The notes beneath the pieces were generated by a model. That model searched no databases and was not told the origin of the DNA. It saw only the letters and a program-made list of their open reading frames with translations. From UBA1715 sp045615765 (lineage in GTDB: Bacteria > Bacteroidota > Bacteroidia > Bacteroidales > UBA1715), in contig JAZLFM010000013.1 in NCBI GenBank assembly GCA_045615765.1, positions 1 through 64,000 on the forward strand: a stretch of DNA of 64,000 nucleotides. Direction: 5' to 3'. Positions 10,197 through 19,003 of the stretch are shown here, piece by piece (within the stretch, counting starts at the first letter, position 1; every line of letters begins with the position of its first letter). The position numbers were made by a program, and so were the translations under genes.

Positions 10197-10592
10197 TTAA
10201 TCGTCGTCACGATCAATTTTTTTCTTGTCACATTTAGCAGCTTTAATTTTTGCAAGTTCTGCTTTTTGATCATCTGTTAAAAGTGCTTCGAATTGTTTTT
10301 CAGCATTATCTTTTGCAGTTCTCATAGCTTCTTTTGTTGCTTTGTGAATAGCTTCAACTTGTTGTTTTTGTTCTTCTGTTAAATCAAGTTGGTCAGCCAT
10401 TTTTGTGATTTTACATTTGTCTCCTCTAAAATTACCACGAGGACCTTCTGGTCGTTGACATTGTTGTTCTTGTGGACAAGGAGGCATAGGTTTGTCACAT
10501 TTTTTGCAACAAAGTGTGCAACATAAAATTACACCTACGGCAGCACTTACTATCGCAACAGCTGCTCCAATTAAAAAACTTTTTACGTTCAT
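10197..10592 (-). CDS. Membrane-anchored, Cys-rich LTxxQ (Spy/CpxP-like) small protein
   Basis: 131 residues. Residues 5-29 form one N-terminal hydrophobic segment that could be a signal anchor. A Cys-rich stretch follows (Cys 24, 25, 28, 29, 32, 39, 45, 60, and 121 near the end). The C-terminal half is helical and charged with two LTxxQ-type motifs (LTEEQ at 71-75, LTDDQ at 105-109), the signature of the Spy/CpxP/ZraP periplasmic chaperone and metal-sensor superfamily. By analogy it may buffer envelope or metal stress, but function is not established. The tail is polar (DRDDD). It is followed by the bidirectional terminator and preceded by a 70-base gap after the nitroreductase gene. Confidence 0.75.
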   Translation of the reverse strand: MNVKSFLIGAAVAIVSAAVGVILCCTLCCKKCDKPMPPCPQEQQCQRPEGPRGNFRGDKCKITKMADQLDLTEEQKQQVEAIHKATKEAMRTAKDNAEKQFEALLTDDQKAELAKIKAAKCDKKKIDRDDD

Positions 10593-10662
10593 AATTTTAG
10601 TTTTAAGGTTATTGTTAGTATAACGATAGCTTTCTTATTTTATTGTTGAACCACTAGCTACC

Positions 10663-11298
10663 TTATTTGTTGAAACCGATAGTTTGAGCAAGAATTACTT
10701 TTGAGCTTGTAGCCAATTGCAGTCTTTTTTCAACGGCAGGTCTATCTACATAACCACGTATTACACAGCCTAAATCTTCGGAAGCGCAGTATAAATATAC
10801 GTTTTGAGCTATTAGTCCGCAGTCGGCGTATGCCATTGCTACTTGACTTTCTTTTGCTATACTCTCCATTTTTGCATAATCTGCAACATATACAATATTC
10901 ATTGCGGCGTCGGCAACATAATCCTGTCCGCCGGCAAGTTGGCGTAAATCGCCTTTCTCTATAAGTACAAGTTCATTTTTAGTGTCGTTCCAACAATAGA
11001 TTCCTTCTGGTAGAAATACATATAATGTGAATTCTTGGCAGTTCATTGCCGATGGAGCAGTGCGTTTGTCAGAACGGTTAAAACCGTATGCTGCCCACAA
11101 AATATTCGAAATCTGTTGTTTGCTTACTGTTTTTGTTTTGTCAAATTCTTTTGTTGACTTGCGATTTTGTAAACAATAGGTAATTGATTTTCCGCCATCT
11201 TTTTGTGGTTGTGGAAGTTGTATGTTTTGTGCTTCAGTTGTCATAGCTATAGTTGTAAGGAATAGAATGTTACAAATTATTATTCTCAGAATTCTCAT
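10663..11298 (-). CDS. SagB/ThcOx-type nitroreductase family protein, exported
   Basis: A nitroreductase-fold (FMN-binding) protein of the SagB/ThcOx-like branch. Recognisable features are the RKSTKEFD opening motif, the ILWAAYGFNR segment, the APSAMNCQEF region, and a C-terminal LGCVIRGYVDR block ending ILAQTIGF. Nitroreductases use flavin to reduce nitro- or quinone-type substrates; some relatives dehydrogenate azoline rings in peptides. No peptide-precursor or cyclodehydratase gene is nearby, so a simple oxidoreductase role is likelier. I start at 11298, where MRILRIIICNILFL gives a signal peptide ending near TEAQ. An in-frame ATG at 11352 would only prefix this with extra residues inside the upstream gene. 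The start overlaps the upstream small gene by 29 bases, suggesting co-transcription. Confidence 0.8.
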   Translation of the reverse strand: MRILRIIICNILFLTTIAMTTEAQNIQLPQPQKDGGKSITYCLQNRKSTKEFDKTKTVSKQQISNILWAAYGFNRSDKRTAPSAMNCQEFTLYVFLPEGIYCWNDTKNELVLIEKGDLRQLAGGQDYVADAAMNIVYVADYAKMESIAKESQVAMAYADCGLIAQNVYLYCASEDLGCVIRGYVDRPAVEKRLQLATSSKVILAQTIGFNK

Positions 11299-11485
11299 TA
11301 TCGTTGTTTTTCGTAGTATCCAGAAAAATATACACAGCTGCGGCAATTGCATGGGTAAAAAGTATGCCGATAGTCCAGATTAATTTTTCTGATTTTGATC
11401 GAAGATGTCTTTCTTCCACCCAAATCTGATGTAAAAGCCATACATCCAAAACAATACAAATTGTAATTACTAATACTCGTACCAT
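11270..11485 (-). CDS. Small membrane protein, PLDc_N-like
   Basis: 71 residues with two hydrophobic helices (about 2-20 and 36-54) separated by a charged linker, then a polar Asn-rich tail. The pattern of a Trp-x-Leu first helix, a charged linker ending in KLIW, and a second helix ending AAAVYIFL resembles the PLDc_N family, small membrane domains also found at the N-terminus of cardiolipin synthases. No catalytic domain is attached. It overlaps the start of the nitroreductase gene and is the probable first gene of that minus-strand unit. It is divergent from the histidine kinase gene, whose start is 28 bases away. The function is unknown. Confidence 0.6.
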   Translation of the reverse strand: MVRVLVITICIVLDVWLLHQIWVEERHLRSKSEKLIWTIGILFTHAIAAAVYIFLDTTKNNDNENSENNNL

Positions 11486-11513
11486 AGTTCTATGATTTTA
11501 GTATTGCAAATGT

Positions 11514-12500
11514 ATGAAAAATTATAAATACCTTTGGGGCAAAATAAAGACAATGCTTTTTATCTTCATTGCATTATCGTTATCAGTTGCATTTCAGTTA
11601 GTTGCGGCGGTTTTGGCGGTCAGTTTGATAAAGAAGACACGCTATAATATTGCGTGGATTCTGTTGTCGATAGGATTTGCTTGTATTGCTATGCAACGTA
11701 CATACGATTTGTATTATTTGTCTCAACTGAATGGGAAATTCCTTCCTGATGTTTCGTTTTTGAGTAACTGGTTTTCGGTTCTTATCTCGTTTGTGATTTT
11801 TGTTGGAACAATCTATATCAAAAAATTGTTCAACTATATGGAGAAAATGGAACAACTTGTTAAGGAAAATGAAAGTAAAATTTTCTCTGCTATTGTACAA
11901 ACCGAGGAACGAGAACGACAGATGTTTGCCAAAGAATTACACGATGGGTTGGGACCAATCTTATCGTCTATAAAAATGGCTTTCTCGGCAATTAATAAAG
12001 AACGAACAAGCGATATCGACAAACAAATTATGTTGAAAACGAATTTCGCGATAGATGAGGCTGTTATAACGGTAAAAGAAATTTCTAATAAGTTGAGTCC
12101 TCATATCTTGTCGAACTTCGGCCTTGAGCGTGCAATCAAGTCGTTTCTCGATACGGTAATGATAAAGCAAGCTATTGTGGTAAACTACTCTTCGACATTA
12201 CAGCAAAAACGATTTGATTTTACAGTAGAAACGGTGATGTATCGCGTTGTATGTGAGTTGATTACAAATACTTTAAAACATGCGAACGCACAACAGATTT
12301 CAATTCAGTTAGAGGATTCTGAGAAAGAGTTGTCGTTGCTCTATATCGACGATGGACAAGGATTTGATACAAAAGGACTTACCTATAGAGGTATGGGTTT
12401 GTCGAATATGGAATCAAGAGTGAAGTCAATAAATGGAATTATACAAATTACCAGCGCTATCAATAAGGGCGTAAGGGTTTCAATACAGGTACCAATATGA
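11514..12500 (+). CDS. Sensor histidine kinase, HisKA_3 (NarX/DesK-like)
   Basis: 328 residues. Three predicted membrane helices at about 13-40, 44-62 and 84-103 are followed by a short coiled stretch (105-130). The HisKA_3 dimerisation box carries the phospho-accepting His at 143 (ELHDGLGPILSS). The HATPase_c domain shows an N-box around Asn252 (ELITNTLKHA), a G1 box DDGQGFD at 279-285 and RGMGLSNM at 292-299. There is no recognisable extracytoplasmic sensing domain, so the signal is probably read within or near the membrane. The stop overlaps the regulator's start by 4 bases, making a classic two-component pair. The leader is very short. The stimulus and target genes cannot be told from sequence. 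Confidence 0.93.
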   Translation: MKNYKYLWGKIKTMLFIFIALSLSVAFQLVAAVLAVSLIKKTRYNIAWILLSIGFACIAMQRTYDLYYLSQLNGKFLPDVSFLSNWFSVLISFVIFVGTIYIKKLFNYMEKMEQLVKENESKIFSAIVQTEERERQMFAKELHDGLGPILSSIKMAFSAINKERTSDIDKQIMLKTNFAIDEAVITVKEISNKLSPHILSNFGLERAIKSFLDTVMIKQAIVVNYSSTLQQKRFDFTVETVMYRVVCELITNTLKHANAQQISIQLEDSEKELSLLYIDDGQGFDTKGLTYRGMGLSNMESRVKSINGIIQITSAINKGVRVSIQVPI

Positions 12501-13138
12501 AAGAAAAATTACATATACACTTAGTTGACGATCATTCGTTATTTCGTGAAGGTTTGAAGTTTTTGCTTTCAAATTGCGATTTTATTGCAAGTATTGATGA
12601 ATCAGAAAATGGTAAGATTTTTCTGGATAAATTAAGTACCACTACACCTGACGTTGTTTTAATGGATATTCAAATGCCTGAAATTGATGGTATTACGGCT
12701 TCACGATTGGCGTTGGCGAAAAATCCAGATTTAAAGATTATTGCTCTTTCAATGTATGCCGAGGAAGAGTATTATTCGAAAATGATAGATGTTGGCGTAC
12801 GCGGATTTTTATTAAAAAATTCTCAATTTGAGGATGTACAAAAGGCTATTCTTGAAGTTTACGAGGGCAATAACTATTTTTCACAAGAAATCTTGGATAG
12901 AATTATGGCAAATATGTCCAAGAAGAAAGAGAGTCTTGCAATTGATTTGACAGAGCGTGAAATTGAGGTCTTGTATAATATCTGTAAGGGTTTTTCAAAT
13001 CAAGAAATTGCCGATGAATTGTTTATTAGTAAACGAACTGTCGATAAGCACAGAGAAAATCTGCTATTAAAAACCGAAGCCAAGAACACGGCTGGTTTGG
13101 TCGTATTTGCAATAAAAAATGGAATATTCGAAGTGTAG
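12497..13138 (+). CDS. LuxR/NarL-family response regulator
   Basis: 213 residues. The receiver domain (1-125) has acidic residues D11 and D12, phosphorylation site D57 (VVLMDIQMP), S85 and K107. The C-terminal LuxR-type helix-turn-helix (about 149-213) contains LTEREIEVLYNICKGFSNQEIA and SKRTVDKHRENL patterns typical of NarL proteins. It is the cognate partner of the kinase just upstream (ATGA overlap). Phosphorylated NarL-type regulators bind DNA as dimers; no operator can be proposed here. Its stop codon directly abuts the stop of the convergent folK gene, so no terminator fits between them. Confidence 0.94.
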   Translation: MKEKLHIHLVDDHSLFREGLKFLLSNCDFIASIDESENGKIFLDKLSTTTPDVVLMDIQMPEIDGITASRLALAKNPDLKIIALSMYAEEEYYSKMIDVGVRGFLLKNSQFEDVQKAILEVYEGNNYFSQEILDRIMANMSKKKESLAIDLTEREIEVLYNICKGFSNQEIADELFISKRTVDKHRENLLLKTEAKNTAGLVVFAIKNGIFEV

Positions 13139-13633
13139 TTAGATTCTATGCACTTCGTTGTTGTCAGTGCACGAACGTAATAGTTGTTCGTTTGTTTGTA
13201 TAAAAATCGGGTGAACATAGTTTGGCAAAACCTCACACAGTGGTTCCATCGTAAATCTTCGTTGATGAAGTAATGGATGTGGGACAACAAGATCATCGGT
13301 GTCAATAATATCGTTGTTGAAATAGAGAATATCTATATCTATTACTCGGTCTTCGTAGCCGGCATTTGCATGACGTGTTCGTCCGCATTTGTTCTCAATC
13401 GCTTGACAGCGTAGCAATGTTTCGTGGGCCGGAAATTCAGTTTCCATAACGAGAACTTGATTGTAAAATTCTTGTGGAGAATCAAATCCCCATGCTTGGC
13501 TACTGTAAATAGAGGATTTGTTCACACATTCGCCCACGTGTTGTTCTAATAAATCTTCAACAGTGCGAAACATTTCTTTTTTATCCCCAAGATTTGCGCC
13601 AAGCAAAATGACGACCAAGTTCTTTTGTCCCAT
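13139..13633 (-). CDS. folK: 6-hydroxymethyl-7,8-dihydropterin pyrophosphokinase
   Basis: 164 residues, the normal size for HPPK. It transfers pyrophosphate from ATP to 6-hydroxymethyl-dihydropterin in folate synthesis. Diagnostic features are the LLGANLGD N-terminal motif (10-17), the WGFDSPQEFYN pterin-binding loop (49-58), the RVIDIDILYF metal/ATP motif at 96-105, and VPHPLLHQRRF at 117-127. It is monofunctional here; no folB or folP is adjacent. It is divergent from sppA, with a -7 box for folK at 13663-13670. Confidence 0.95.
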   Translation of the reverse strand: MGQKNLVVILLGANLGDKKEMFRTVEDLLEQHVGECVNKSSIYSSQAWGFDSPQEFYNQVLVMETEFPAHETLLRCQAIENKCGRTRHANAGYEDRVIDIDILYFNNDIIDTDDLVVPHPLLHQRRFTMEPLCEVLPNYVHPIFIQTNEQLLRSCTDNNEVHRI

Positions 13634-13646
13634 TGAATAAAATTTT

Positions 13647-13654
13647 ACATTTGT
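13647..13654 (+). promoter_or_regulatory. -7 box for sppA-lpxK
   Basis: TACATTTG matches the Bacteroidetes sigma -7 consensus TAnnTTTG exactly. A TTTG at 13625-13628 lies 18 bases upstream, close to the usual 19-21. The predicted start, about six bases downstream, gives a leader of about 24 bases before the ATG at 13684. Confidence 0.65.
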
Positions 13655-13662
13655 AATGTTTC

Positions 13663-13670
13663 AAAGATAA
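13663..13670 (-). promoter_or_regulatory. -7 box for folK
   Basis: Read on the minus strand this is TATCTTTG, an exact TAnnTTTG match, about 30 bases upstream of the folK ATG (13633). It is interlocked with the sppA box: each lies at or beyond the predicted start point of the opposite transcript. Confidence 0.6.
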
Positions 13671-13683
13671 AAAAAACAGGTGT

Positions 13684-15438
13684 ATGAAACAGTTTTTTAA
13701 GATTCTTTTTGCGTCCTTGTTTGGAGCGATATTGGCTATACTATTGATTGTAATTATATTTTTAGTGATTGTTGCCTCTTCAAGCAATACGACTACAACA
13801 TATGCAAAGAAGAATGTGTTAGTGTTTAAAAATGTGGTATCTATTGGCGAGTGTACTACTGCCGATATGCCGAGTATGCTTTCGCAATATGGTGAACAAT
13901 CGCAAGTTGGATTATATGATGTAATTCGTTCGTTGGAAATAGCAAGTGAAGATGACCGAATACAAGGCATTGTTTTACAGGATGTTGTACTCGATGCTGG
14001 ATATACTACTGTGTTTGAACTCGTCGAAGCATTAAAAAAATTTAAGGAGAGCGGTAAGTTTGTTGTCGGTTACTATTCGATGCTTAGCCAGAAATCATAT
14101 TTACTTTCAAGTATTGCCGACGAAATCTCTATGAATAGCGAAGGAGAGGCTGAATTTCATGGTATTTCTTCTCAATCAATACACTATAAAGACTTATTGG
14201 AGAAAGTTGGACTTAAACCTGTTGTATTGCGTTGTGGCAAGTACAAAAGTTATGTGGAGTCAGTTACTCAAAATAAAATGAGTGAAGAAAACCGCTATCA
14301 AAAACAAGTGTATATTGATGGTGTATGGAAAGAATATGAGTCACAGATCGCAAAATCTCGTCCTGTATTGGTGAAAGATTTAAATAAACTAGCCGATAGC
14401 ATTTTAGTTTGTACTCCAGAAGAATTGCTGTCGTATGGCTTTATTGATAAAATTCAATATGTCGATGAGTTTTGGAATTCGGTAAAACATCGTGCAAACG
14501 TCTCTGATACAGATAGTTTGAATCAAGTGTCGATAGAATCTTATGTTCTCGAACAAAATGAAAATAAGATTACGAATGAGGTTCAGCAGGAGAATAACAT
14601 CGCTTTAGTTATTGCACAAGGTTCAATAGAGTATGGAAAGTCAAATGAAACCTCTATAGGCAGTGATACATATATGTCGATCTTTAAGAAAATTCGTAAA
14701 GATTCGTCTATTAAGGCAGTAGTTTTCCGTATAAATTCAGGAGGAGGTTCTTCTCTTGCATCGGAATTGATATGGCGTGAAGTTGCCCTAACGGCAGAGA
14801 AGATTCCTGTTATTGTTTCTATGGGCGATCTCGCTGCTTCTGGTGGATATTATATTGCTTCTCCTGCCACAAAAATAGTTGCGTCTCCTTCAACATTAAC
14901 AGGTTCAATAGGAGTGTTCGGTATGTCAATGACTGCAGAAGGTTTGTTCAATAAAATTGGAATTAATATCGATGAAGTAAACACTCATAAACATTCCGAT
15001 TTTGGAACAATTTCCCGCGATTTAGATCCTGTGGAAGCAGCTGCGATACAGAAAGTTATAGATAAAACATACAATACATTTAAACAACGTGTTGCCGAAG
15101 GAAGAGGTTTGTCGGTACAAGCTGTTGAAACTATTGCGCAGGGAAGAGTCTGGACGGGAAAAGACGCCTTGGCAATTGGCTTGGTTGATACATTGGGAGA
15201 TTTATCGGTTGCCTTTCAGGTTGCGATAGAGACAGCTTCTTTACAAGCTGGGTCATATGGTATAAAAACATATCCAAATGTGCGACCATGGTATGAGGTT
15301 TTACTGTCGGATGTTTCAGGACAGGCATCGGTTAGCGAGAAACTAGCTAAGGAGCTCGGTATTACTAATATGGTCCGATATGCTCCAAAAGAAAAAGGTG
15401 TATATGCTCAAATGCCATATTATTTGATGTTGCAATAA
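13684..15438 (+). CDS. sppA: Signal peptide peptidase SppA, 67-kDa type
   Basis: 584 residues, the full-length double-domain form. An N-terminal membrane anchor (about 9-31) faces the protein to the periplasm, where it degrades cleaved signal peptides. By analogy with E. coli SppA (Lys209/Ser409) the catalytic dyad is Lys188 (CGKYKSYVES) and Ser386 in the GDLAASGGYYIAS motif. The glycine-rich NSGGGSS segment at 351-357 forms the usual active-site strand. The stop overlaps the lpxK start by one base (TAATG), so the two are translationally coupled. A -7 box lies 30 bases before the ATG. Confidence 0.95.
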   Translation: MKQFFKILFASLFGAILAILLIVIIFLVIVASSSNTTTTYAKKNVLVFKNVVSIGECTTADMPSMLSQYGEQSQVGLYDVIRSLEIASEDDRIQGIVLQDVVLDAGYTTVFELVEALKKFKESGKFVVGYYSMLSQKSYLLSSIADEISMNSEGEAEFHGISSQSIHYKDLLEKVGLKPVVLRCGKYKSYVESVTQNKMSEENRYQKQVYIDGVWKEYESQIAKSRPVLVKDLNKLADSILVCTPEELLSYGFIDKIQYVDEFWNSVKHRANVSDTDSLNQVSIESYVLEQNENKITNEVQQENNIALVIAQGSIEYGKSNETSIGSDTYMSIFKKIRKDSSIKAVVFRINSGGGSSLASELIWREVALTAEKIPVIVSMGDLAASGGYYIASPATKIVASPSTLTGSIGVFGMSMTAEGLFNKIGINIDEVNTHKHSDFGTISRDLDPVEAAAIQKVIDKTYNTFKQRVAEGRGLSVQAVETIAQGRVWTGKDALAIGLVDTLGDLSVAFQVAIETASLQAGSYGIKTYPNVRPWYEVLLSDVSGQASVSEKLAKELGITNMVRYAPKEKGVYAQMPYYLMLQ

Positions 15439-16445
15439 TGAAGTATTGTAAGTACATATTATTCCCTTTTGCCATCTGTTATTGGTTATTTACGTTCATT
15501 CGAAATAAATGTTTTGATTGGGGATTTCTTACGCAATCTTCATTTGAATTACCGATAATTTCTGTTGGAAATATTACTGTTGGCGGAACAGGGAAAACGC
15601 CTCATGTACAATATCTTGTCGGTTTATTGGAAGGGAAGAAGGTAGCATCGCTTAGTCGTGGTTATAAGCGAAAAAGTAAGGGTTTTGTTTTAGCTACCCC
15701 AAAAACTACTGTTTCGGAACTTGGCGATGAACCTTTTCTATTGCAGAAACGATTCCCTGATTTAAATGTTGCTGTCTGCGAAAAGCGTGTTGTTGGCGTG
15801 CAAGAATTACAAAAACAAATCCCCAATCTCGATGTAATTCTTCTTGACGATGCATATCAGCATAGATATGTTCGTCCAACAATGCAGATTCTTCTTATTG
15901 ATTACAATAGACCTTTGTGGAGTGATTGTGTTTTCCCTGTTGGTTTTCTTCGTGAAGGAAAATATGCCGTTTCTCGTGCAGATGTAGTGGTTGTTTCGAA
16001 ATGTCCGAAAAATATGTCGGTGCAAGAGGCTGATAAATGGAAACATCGTTTGAATTTACAGAATTCAAGACTCTTTTTCTCAACAATGGAATATGGCGCG
16101 ATATATGACTATTGGAACAAAAACCAAGTTGCCACTTCATATTTTGCAGACAAGAAAATATGTGTAATTACAGGAATTGCACAGCCAGGTCCTTTGTTTG
16201 CGTATTTAGAATCCTTACAACTAGATTTTTTCACGAAAGTTTACCCAGACCATTATTCTTATTCCGAAAAAGATACAGAAACATTGCGTCAATTGTCTGA
16301 ACAATACGCAATTCTCACAACCGAAAAAGATGTCTATAAATTGGCAGAAATTCTTCCGCAAAGTAGTTTGTATGTTTTGCCAATAATGCCTCGAATATTA
16401 TTCAACCAATCTGATGAGTTTGAACAAATAATCAGATCTATTTAG
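15438..16445 (+). CDS. lpxK: Tetraacyldisaccharide 4'-kinase (lipid A 4'-kinase)
   Basis: 335 residues, typical for LpxK. The enzyme phosphorylates the 4' position of the lipid A disaccharide precursor at the inner membrane. The P-loop GNITVGGTGKT is at 44-54, preceded by an N-terminal hydrophobic helix (6-22). Downstream are SLSRGYKRK and the DDAYQHR motif characteristic of the family. It overlaps sppA by one base and shares four bases with the end of convergent recJ, so the stop codons of the two genes overlap. Confidence 0.95.
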   Translation: MKYCKYILFPFAICYWLFTFIRNKCFDWGFLTQSSFELPIISVGNITVGGTGKTPHVQYLVGLLEGKKVASLSRGYKRKSKGFVLATPKTTVSELGDEPFLLQKRFPDLNVAVCEKRVVGVQELQKQIPNLDVILLDDAYQHRYVRPTMQILLIDYNRPLWSDCVFPVGFLREGKYAVSRADVVVVSKCPKNMSVQEADKWKHRLNLQNSRLFFSTMEYGAIYDYWNKNQVATSYFADKKICVITGIAQPGPLFAYLESLQLDFFTKVYPDHYSYSEKDTETLRQLSEQYAILTTEKDVYKLAEILPQSSLYVLPIMPRILFNQSDEFEQIIRSI

Positions 16446-18205
16446 CTTTGCGAAATACGAAAATCTTTTGCTTCTAAATTTAATCGTCGTGTATTATTAT
16501 ACTCGTCTTCAGTCATAGTGAAACAGATGTCGTAACTGCGGTCGGGAGCGTATAGTTCGTCCCATTTTTCAGCCATACCAAATCCGATTATTCGAGGTAA
16601 TTTATTGCCTGTTTTCGTCATGAAATTAAATTGTATATGGCTTTTGTCGTTACCAACCTTTTTACTTGCAAAGTCAACAACATTCTTTATTACAAATACA
16701 GGATTCATATTTTCTGGACCAAATGGTGCCATTACTGAGATTTCGTCTAGAAATTGTATCGATATGTCGTCGTAACTGATTTCAGCATCTATGTGTATTA
16801 CCGGTGCTTGTTGTTCTTCTGTTATAGTTTTAGAAACGACTTCTTCAAATTTTTGTCGGAATTTTTCGAGATTTTCTCGTTTCATTGCAAGACCTGCAGC
16901 AAAGGTGTGTCCACCGAATGCTGTAAGATATTCGGAACATTGTTCTATTGCAGAATATAAGTCAAAATCGGATACTGAACGTGCTGATCCTGAGATAATA
17001 TCGCCATCGCCACACAAAATAATTGTAGGTCGGTAGTACGTATCACTCACTCGTGATGCAACAATTCCCACAACGCCTTTATGCCATTTTTCATTAAATA
17101 ACACTGTAGATTTTGAGTTACGCAAAAACTCATCATCTTCAATCATTTGTAATGCTTCTTTAGCAATATTTTGATCTAGATTTCGACGTTCGTTGTTATG
17201 TTTCTCTATCTTATAGCACCATTCTCGTGCCTCTTCCGCATCGGTCGAAATCAGTAAATTTACCGCATCGCGGGCAGATTTTATACGACCAGCGGCGTTG
17301 ATTCTCGGAGCAAGTTTAAATACGACATTGCTCACAGAAAGTGTACTCTTTGTTCCTAAGCCAGATTGCTCCAACATCGTTTGAATAGAAAGTAGGACTT
17401 TGTCTTTTTGTTGCTGTTGGTTTTGATGTTGCATTTTACATAAACCAAGATGCATAAGTGCACGGTTTTCGTCAAGCATAGGAACAATATCGGAAGCGAT
17501 GCTAATAGCAACATAGTCAAGATATTTGTTTAATCTTCTAATGTCAATGTTCTGCTTCTGACAAAATCCCGACAAAAATTTGTAACCGACTCCACAACCC
17601 GATAATTGTTTGAAAGGATATTCGCAATCGTGTTGTTTGGGGTCAAGAACGGCAAATGCGTTAGGAATTTCTGCACCCTCGTTATGATGGTCGCAAACAA
17701 TTACATCAATGTTGTTTGCTTGTGCAAGAGCGATAGATTTATGGTCTTTTATTCCACAATCCAATGCAATGATTAGTTGTATTTTATCTTCAATAGCCTT
17801 TTCTATACCGGTAATAGATATTCCGTATCCTTCGGCATAACGATCTGGAACATAAAATGTTACGTTGCATTTAATGTCTTTTAGAAAGCTATAGACAAGT
17901 GCTACTGAAGTTGTGCCGTCAACATCGTAGTCGCCATAAACAAGAATCTTTTGCCCCTCGTTAACAGCTTGTATAAGCCTAGCAACAGCTTTTTCCATAT
18001 TTTTCATACGGAAAGGGTCGTGTAGTCTAGTAATTATGCGCCCCAGTTCATTGTCTTTTTGGGGAAGAATCAGTTTCTCTAATTCTTCGTTAGTGGTAAT
18101 ACCGCGTGCAAATAATAGTTCCCGTACTTTTGGTTGATATTGCGGTGCAAAATCGGCAGGAATATCAAATTTTTGTTCGGGAAACTTCCAAAGAGAGTTT
18201 CTCAT
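16442..18205 (-). CDS. recJ: Single-stranded-DNA-specific 5'-3' exonuclease RecJ
   Basis: 587 residues, normal for RecJ. It resects 5' ends during recombination and repair. DHH-superfamily motifs are intact: VYGDYDVDGTTS with Asp 92, 94 and 96; ALDCG around Asp149; CDHHNEG at 171-177. The DHHA1 glycine-rich motif FGGHTFAAG lies in the C-terminal half, followed by the OB-like domain. The start (18205) overlaps the stop of the nucleotidyltransferase gene by 4 bases, so these two form an operon. The stop overlaps that of lpxK on the other strand. Confidence 0.95.
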   Translation of the reverse strand: MRNSLWKFPEQKFDIPADFAPQYQPKVRELLFARGITTNEELEKLILPQKDNELGRIITRLHDPFRMKNMEKAVARLIQAVNEGQKILVYGDYDVDGTTSVALVYSFLKDIKCNVTFYVPDRYAEGYGISITGIEKAIEDKIQLIIALDCGIKDHKSIALAQANNIDVIVCDHHNEGAEIPNAFAVLDPKQHDCEYPFKQLSGCGVGYKFLSGFCQKQNIDIRRLNKYLDYVAISIASDIVPMLDENRALMHLGLCKMQHQNQQQQKDKVLLSIQTMLEQSGLGTKSTLSVSNVVFKLAPRINAAGRIKSARDAVNLLISTDAEEAREWCYKIEKHNNERRNLDQNIAKEALQMIEDDEFLRNSKSTVLFNEKWHKGVVGIVASRVSDTYYRPTIILCGDGDIISGSARSVSDFDLYSAIEQCSEYLTAFGGHTFAAGLAMKRENLEKFRQKFEEVVSKTITEEQQAPVIHIDAEISYDDISIQFLDEISVMAPFGPENMNPVFVIKNVVDFASKKVGNDKSHIQFNFMTKTGNKLPRIIGFGMAEKWDELYAPDRSYDICFTMTEDEYNNTRRLNLEAKDFRISQS

Positions 18206-18939
18206 CGTAGATAGTCAAAATTTTGGTCTTTGATTTTTCGTTCACTTTCGGCAAATTCATCGTATTTACCGATGTCTAACCAAAAATCTCCGGTGTGGTT
18301 ATATGCTAAAATTGTGTTATGTTGTGCTAGTCTTAAATACAGATTTGTAATGGAAAATTTTCCAGTTTCTGTAATAAAATGGAAGATTTTAGGACTTACC
18401 ACCTGAATGCCGCTAAAGGCAAGTGAGGTGTATTGTTCCTGTGGGTGAACAATTTTTTGTTCGCCAGTTTTTTTATTTTCCCATCCACATAATGTGTTAT
18501 TCTTGTCAAAGAGGAAGTAACGAGCAGTTTTTCTGTCGCTTACAGCCAATGTCGCAAGTGCATTATGCTCTTTATGATAGGCAATCATCTTGGAAAAATC
18601 AATATCGCTTACAATATCAACATTGCAGATGAGAAATGGTTCATCTCCTAAAAGTTCTTCTTTCGCGAAAAGCATTCCGCCGCCTGTGTCAAGCAGCAAT
18701 TCTGACTCATCGGAAATAACAATAGGAACGCCAAAATCATGGGATTTAATGAAATTTTTCAATAAATCAGAGAAGTGATGAACATTTACAATGATTTTTG
18801 AAAATCCGTAAAATTTAAGTTTTGCAATGGCGTGCTCCAACAATGTGATACCATTGCATTCAACCAATGCTTTTGGTTTATCGTTAGTTAGAGGCTGCAA
18901 TCGGGTTCCTAAACCTGCAGCGAAAATCATTGCATTCAT
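18202..18939 (-). CDS. Sugar-1-phosphate nucleotidyltransferase (MurU/GalU-like)
   Basis: The Rossmann-type NTP_transferase fold is shown by GLGTRLQPLTNDKPK at 9-23 (nucleotide binding) and by the CNVDIVSDIDF segment with its metal-binding Asp. An acidic WLDIGKYDEF motif near the C-terminus is typical of mannose-1-phosphate guanylyltransferases and MurNAc-1-phosphate uridylyltransferases (MurU). The short length (245 residues, no hexapeptide domain) fits MurU, but the usual partner kinase amgK is not next to it, so the substrate is uncertain. I use the ATG at 18939; one 27 bases upstream would add a tail before the conserved first strand. It overlaps recJ by 4 bases. Confidence 0.85.
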   Translation of the reverse strand: MNAMIFAAGLGTRLQPLTNDKPKALVECNGITLLEHAIAKLKFYGFSKIIVNVHHFSDLLKNFIKSHDFGVPIVISDESELLLDTGGGMLFAKEELLGDEPFLICNVDIVSDIDFSKMIAYHKEHNALATLAVSDRKTARYFLFDKNNTLCGWENKKTGEQKIVHPQEQYTSLAFSGIQVVSPKIFHFITETGKFSITNLYLRLAQHNTILAYNHTGDFWLDIGKYDEFAESERKIKDQNFDYLR

Positions 18940-19003
18940 TTTTTGTATCTTTATAAGATTTTGCACTTTGTAAAGATATAAAAAAATGACATAATCCGTG
19001 TTA

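Noticed and set aside
10663..11298. SagB-like gene as part of a thiazole/oxazole-modified peptide cluster
   Set aside because: No precursor peptide, YcaO cyclodehydratase or protease gene is nearby; the neighbours are a membrane peptide and an LTxxQ protein.
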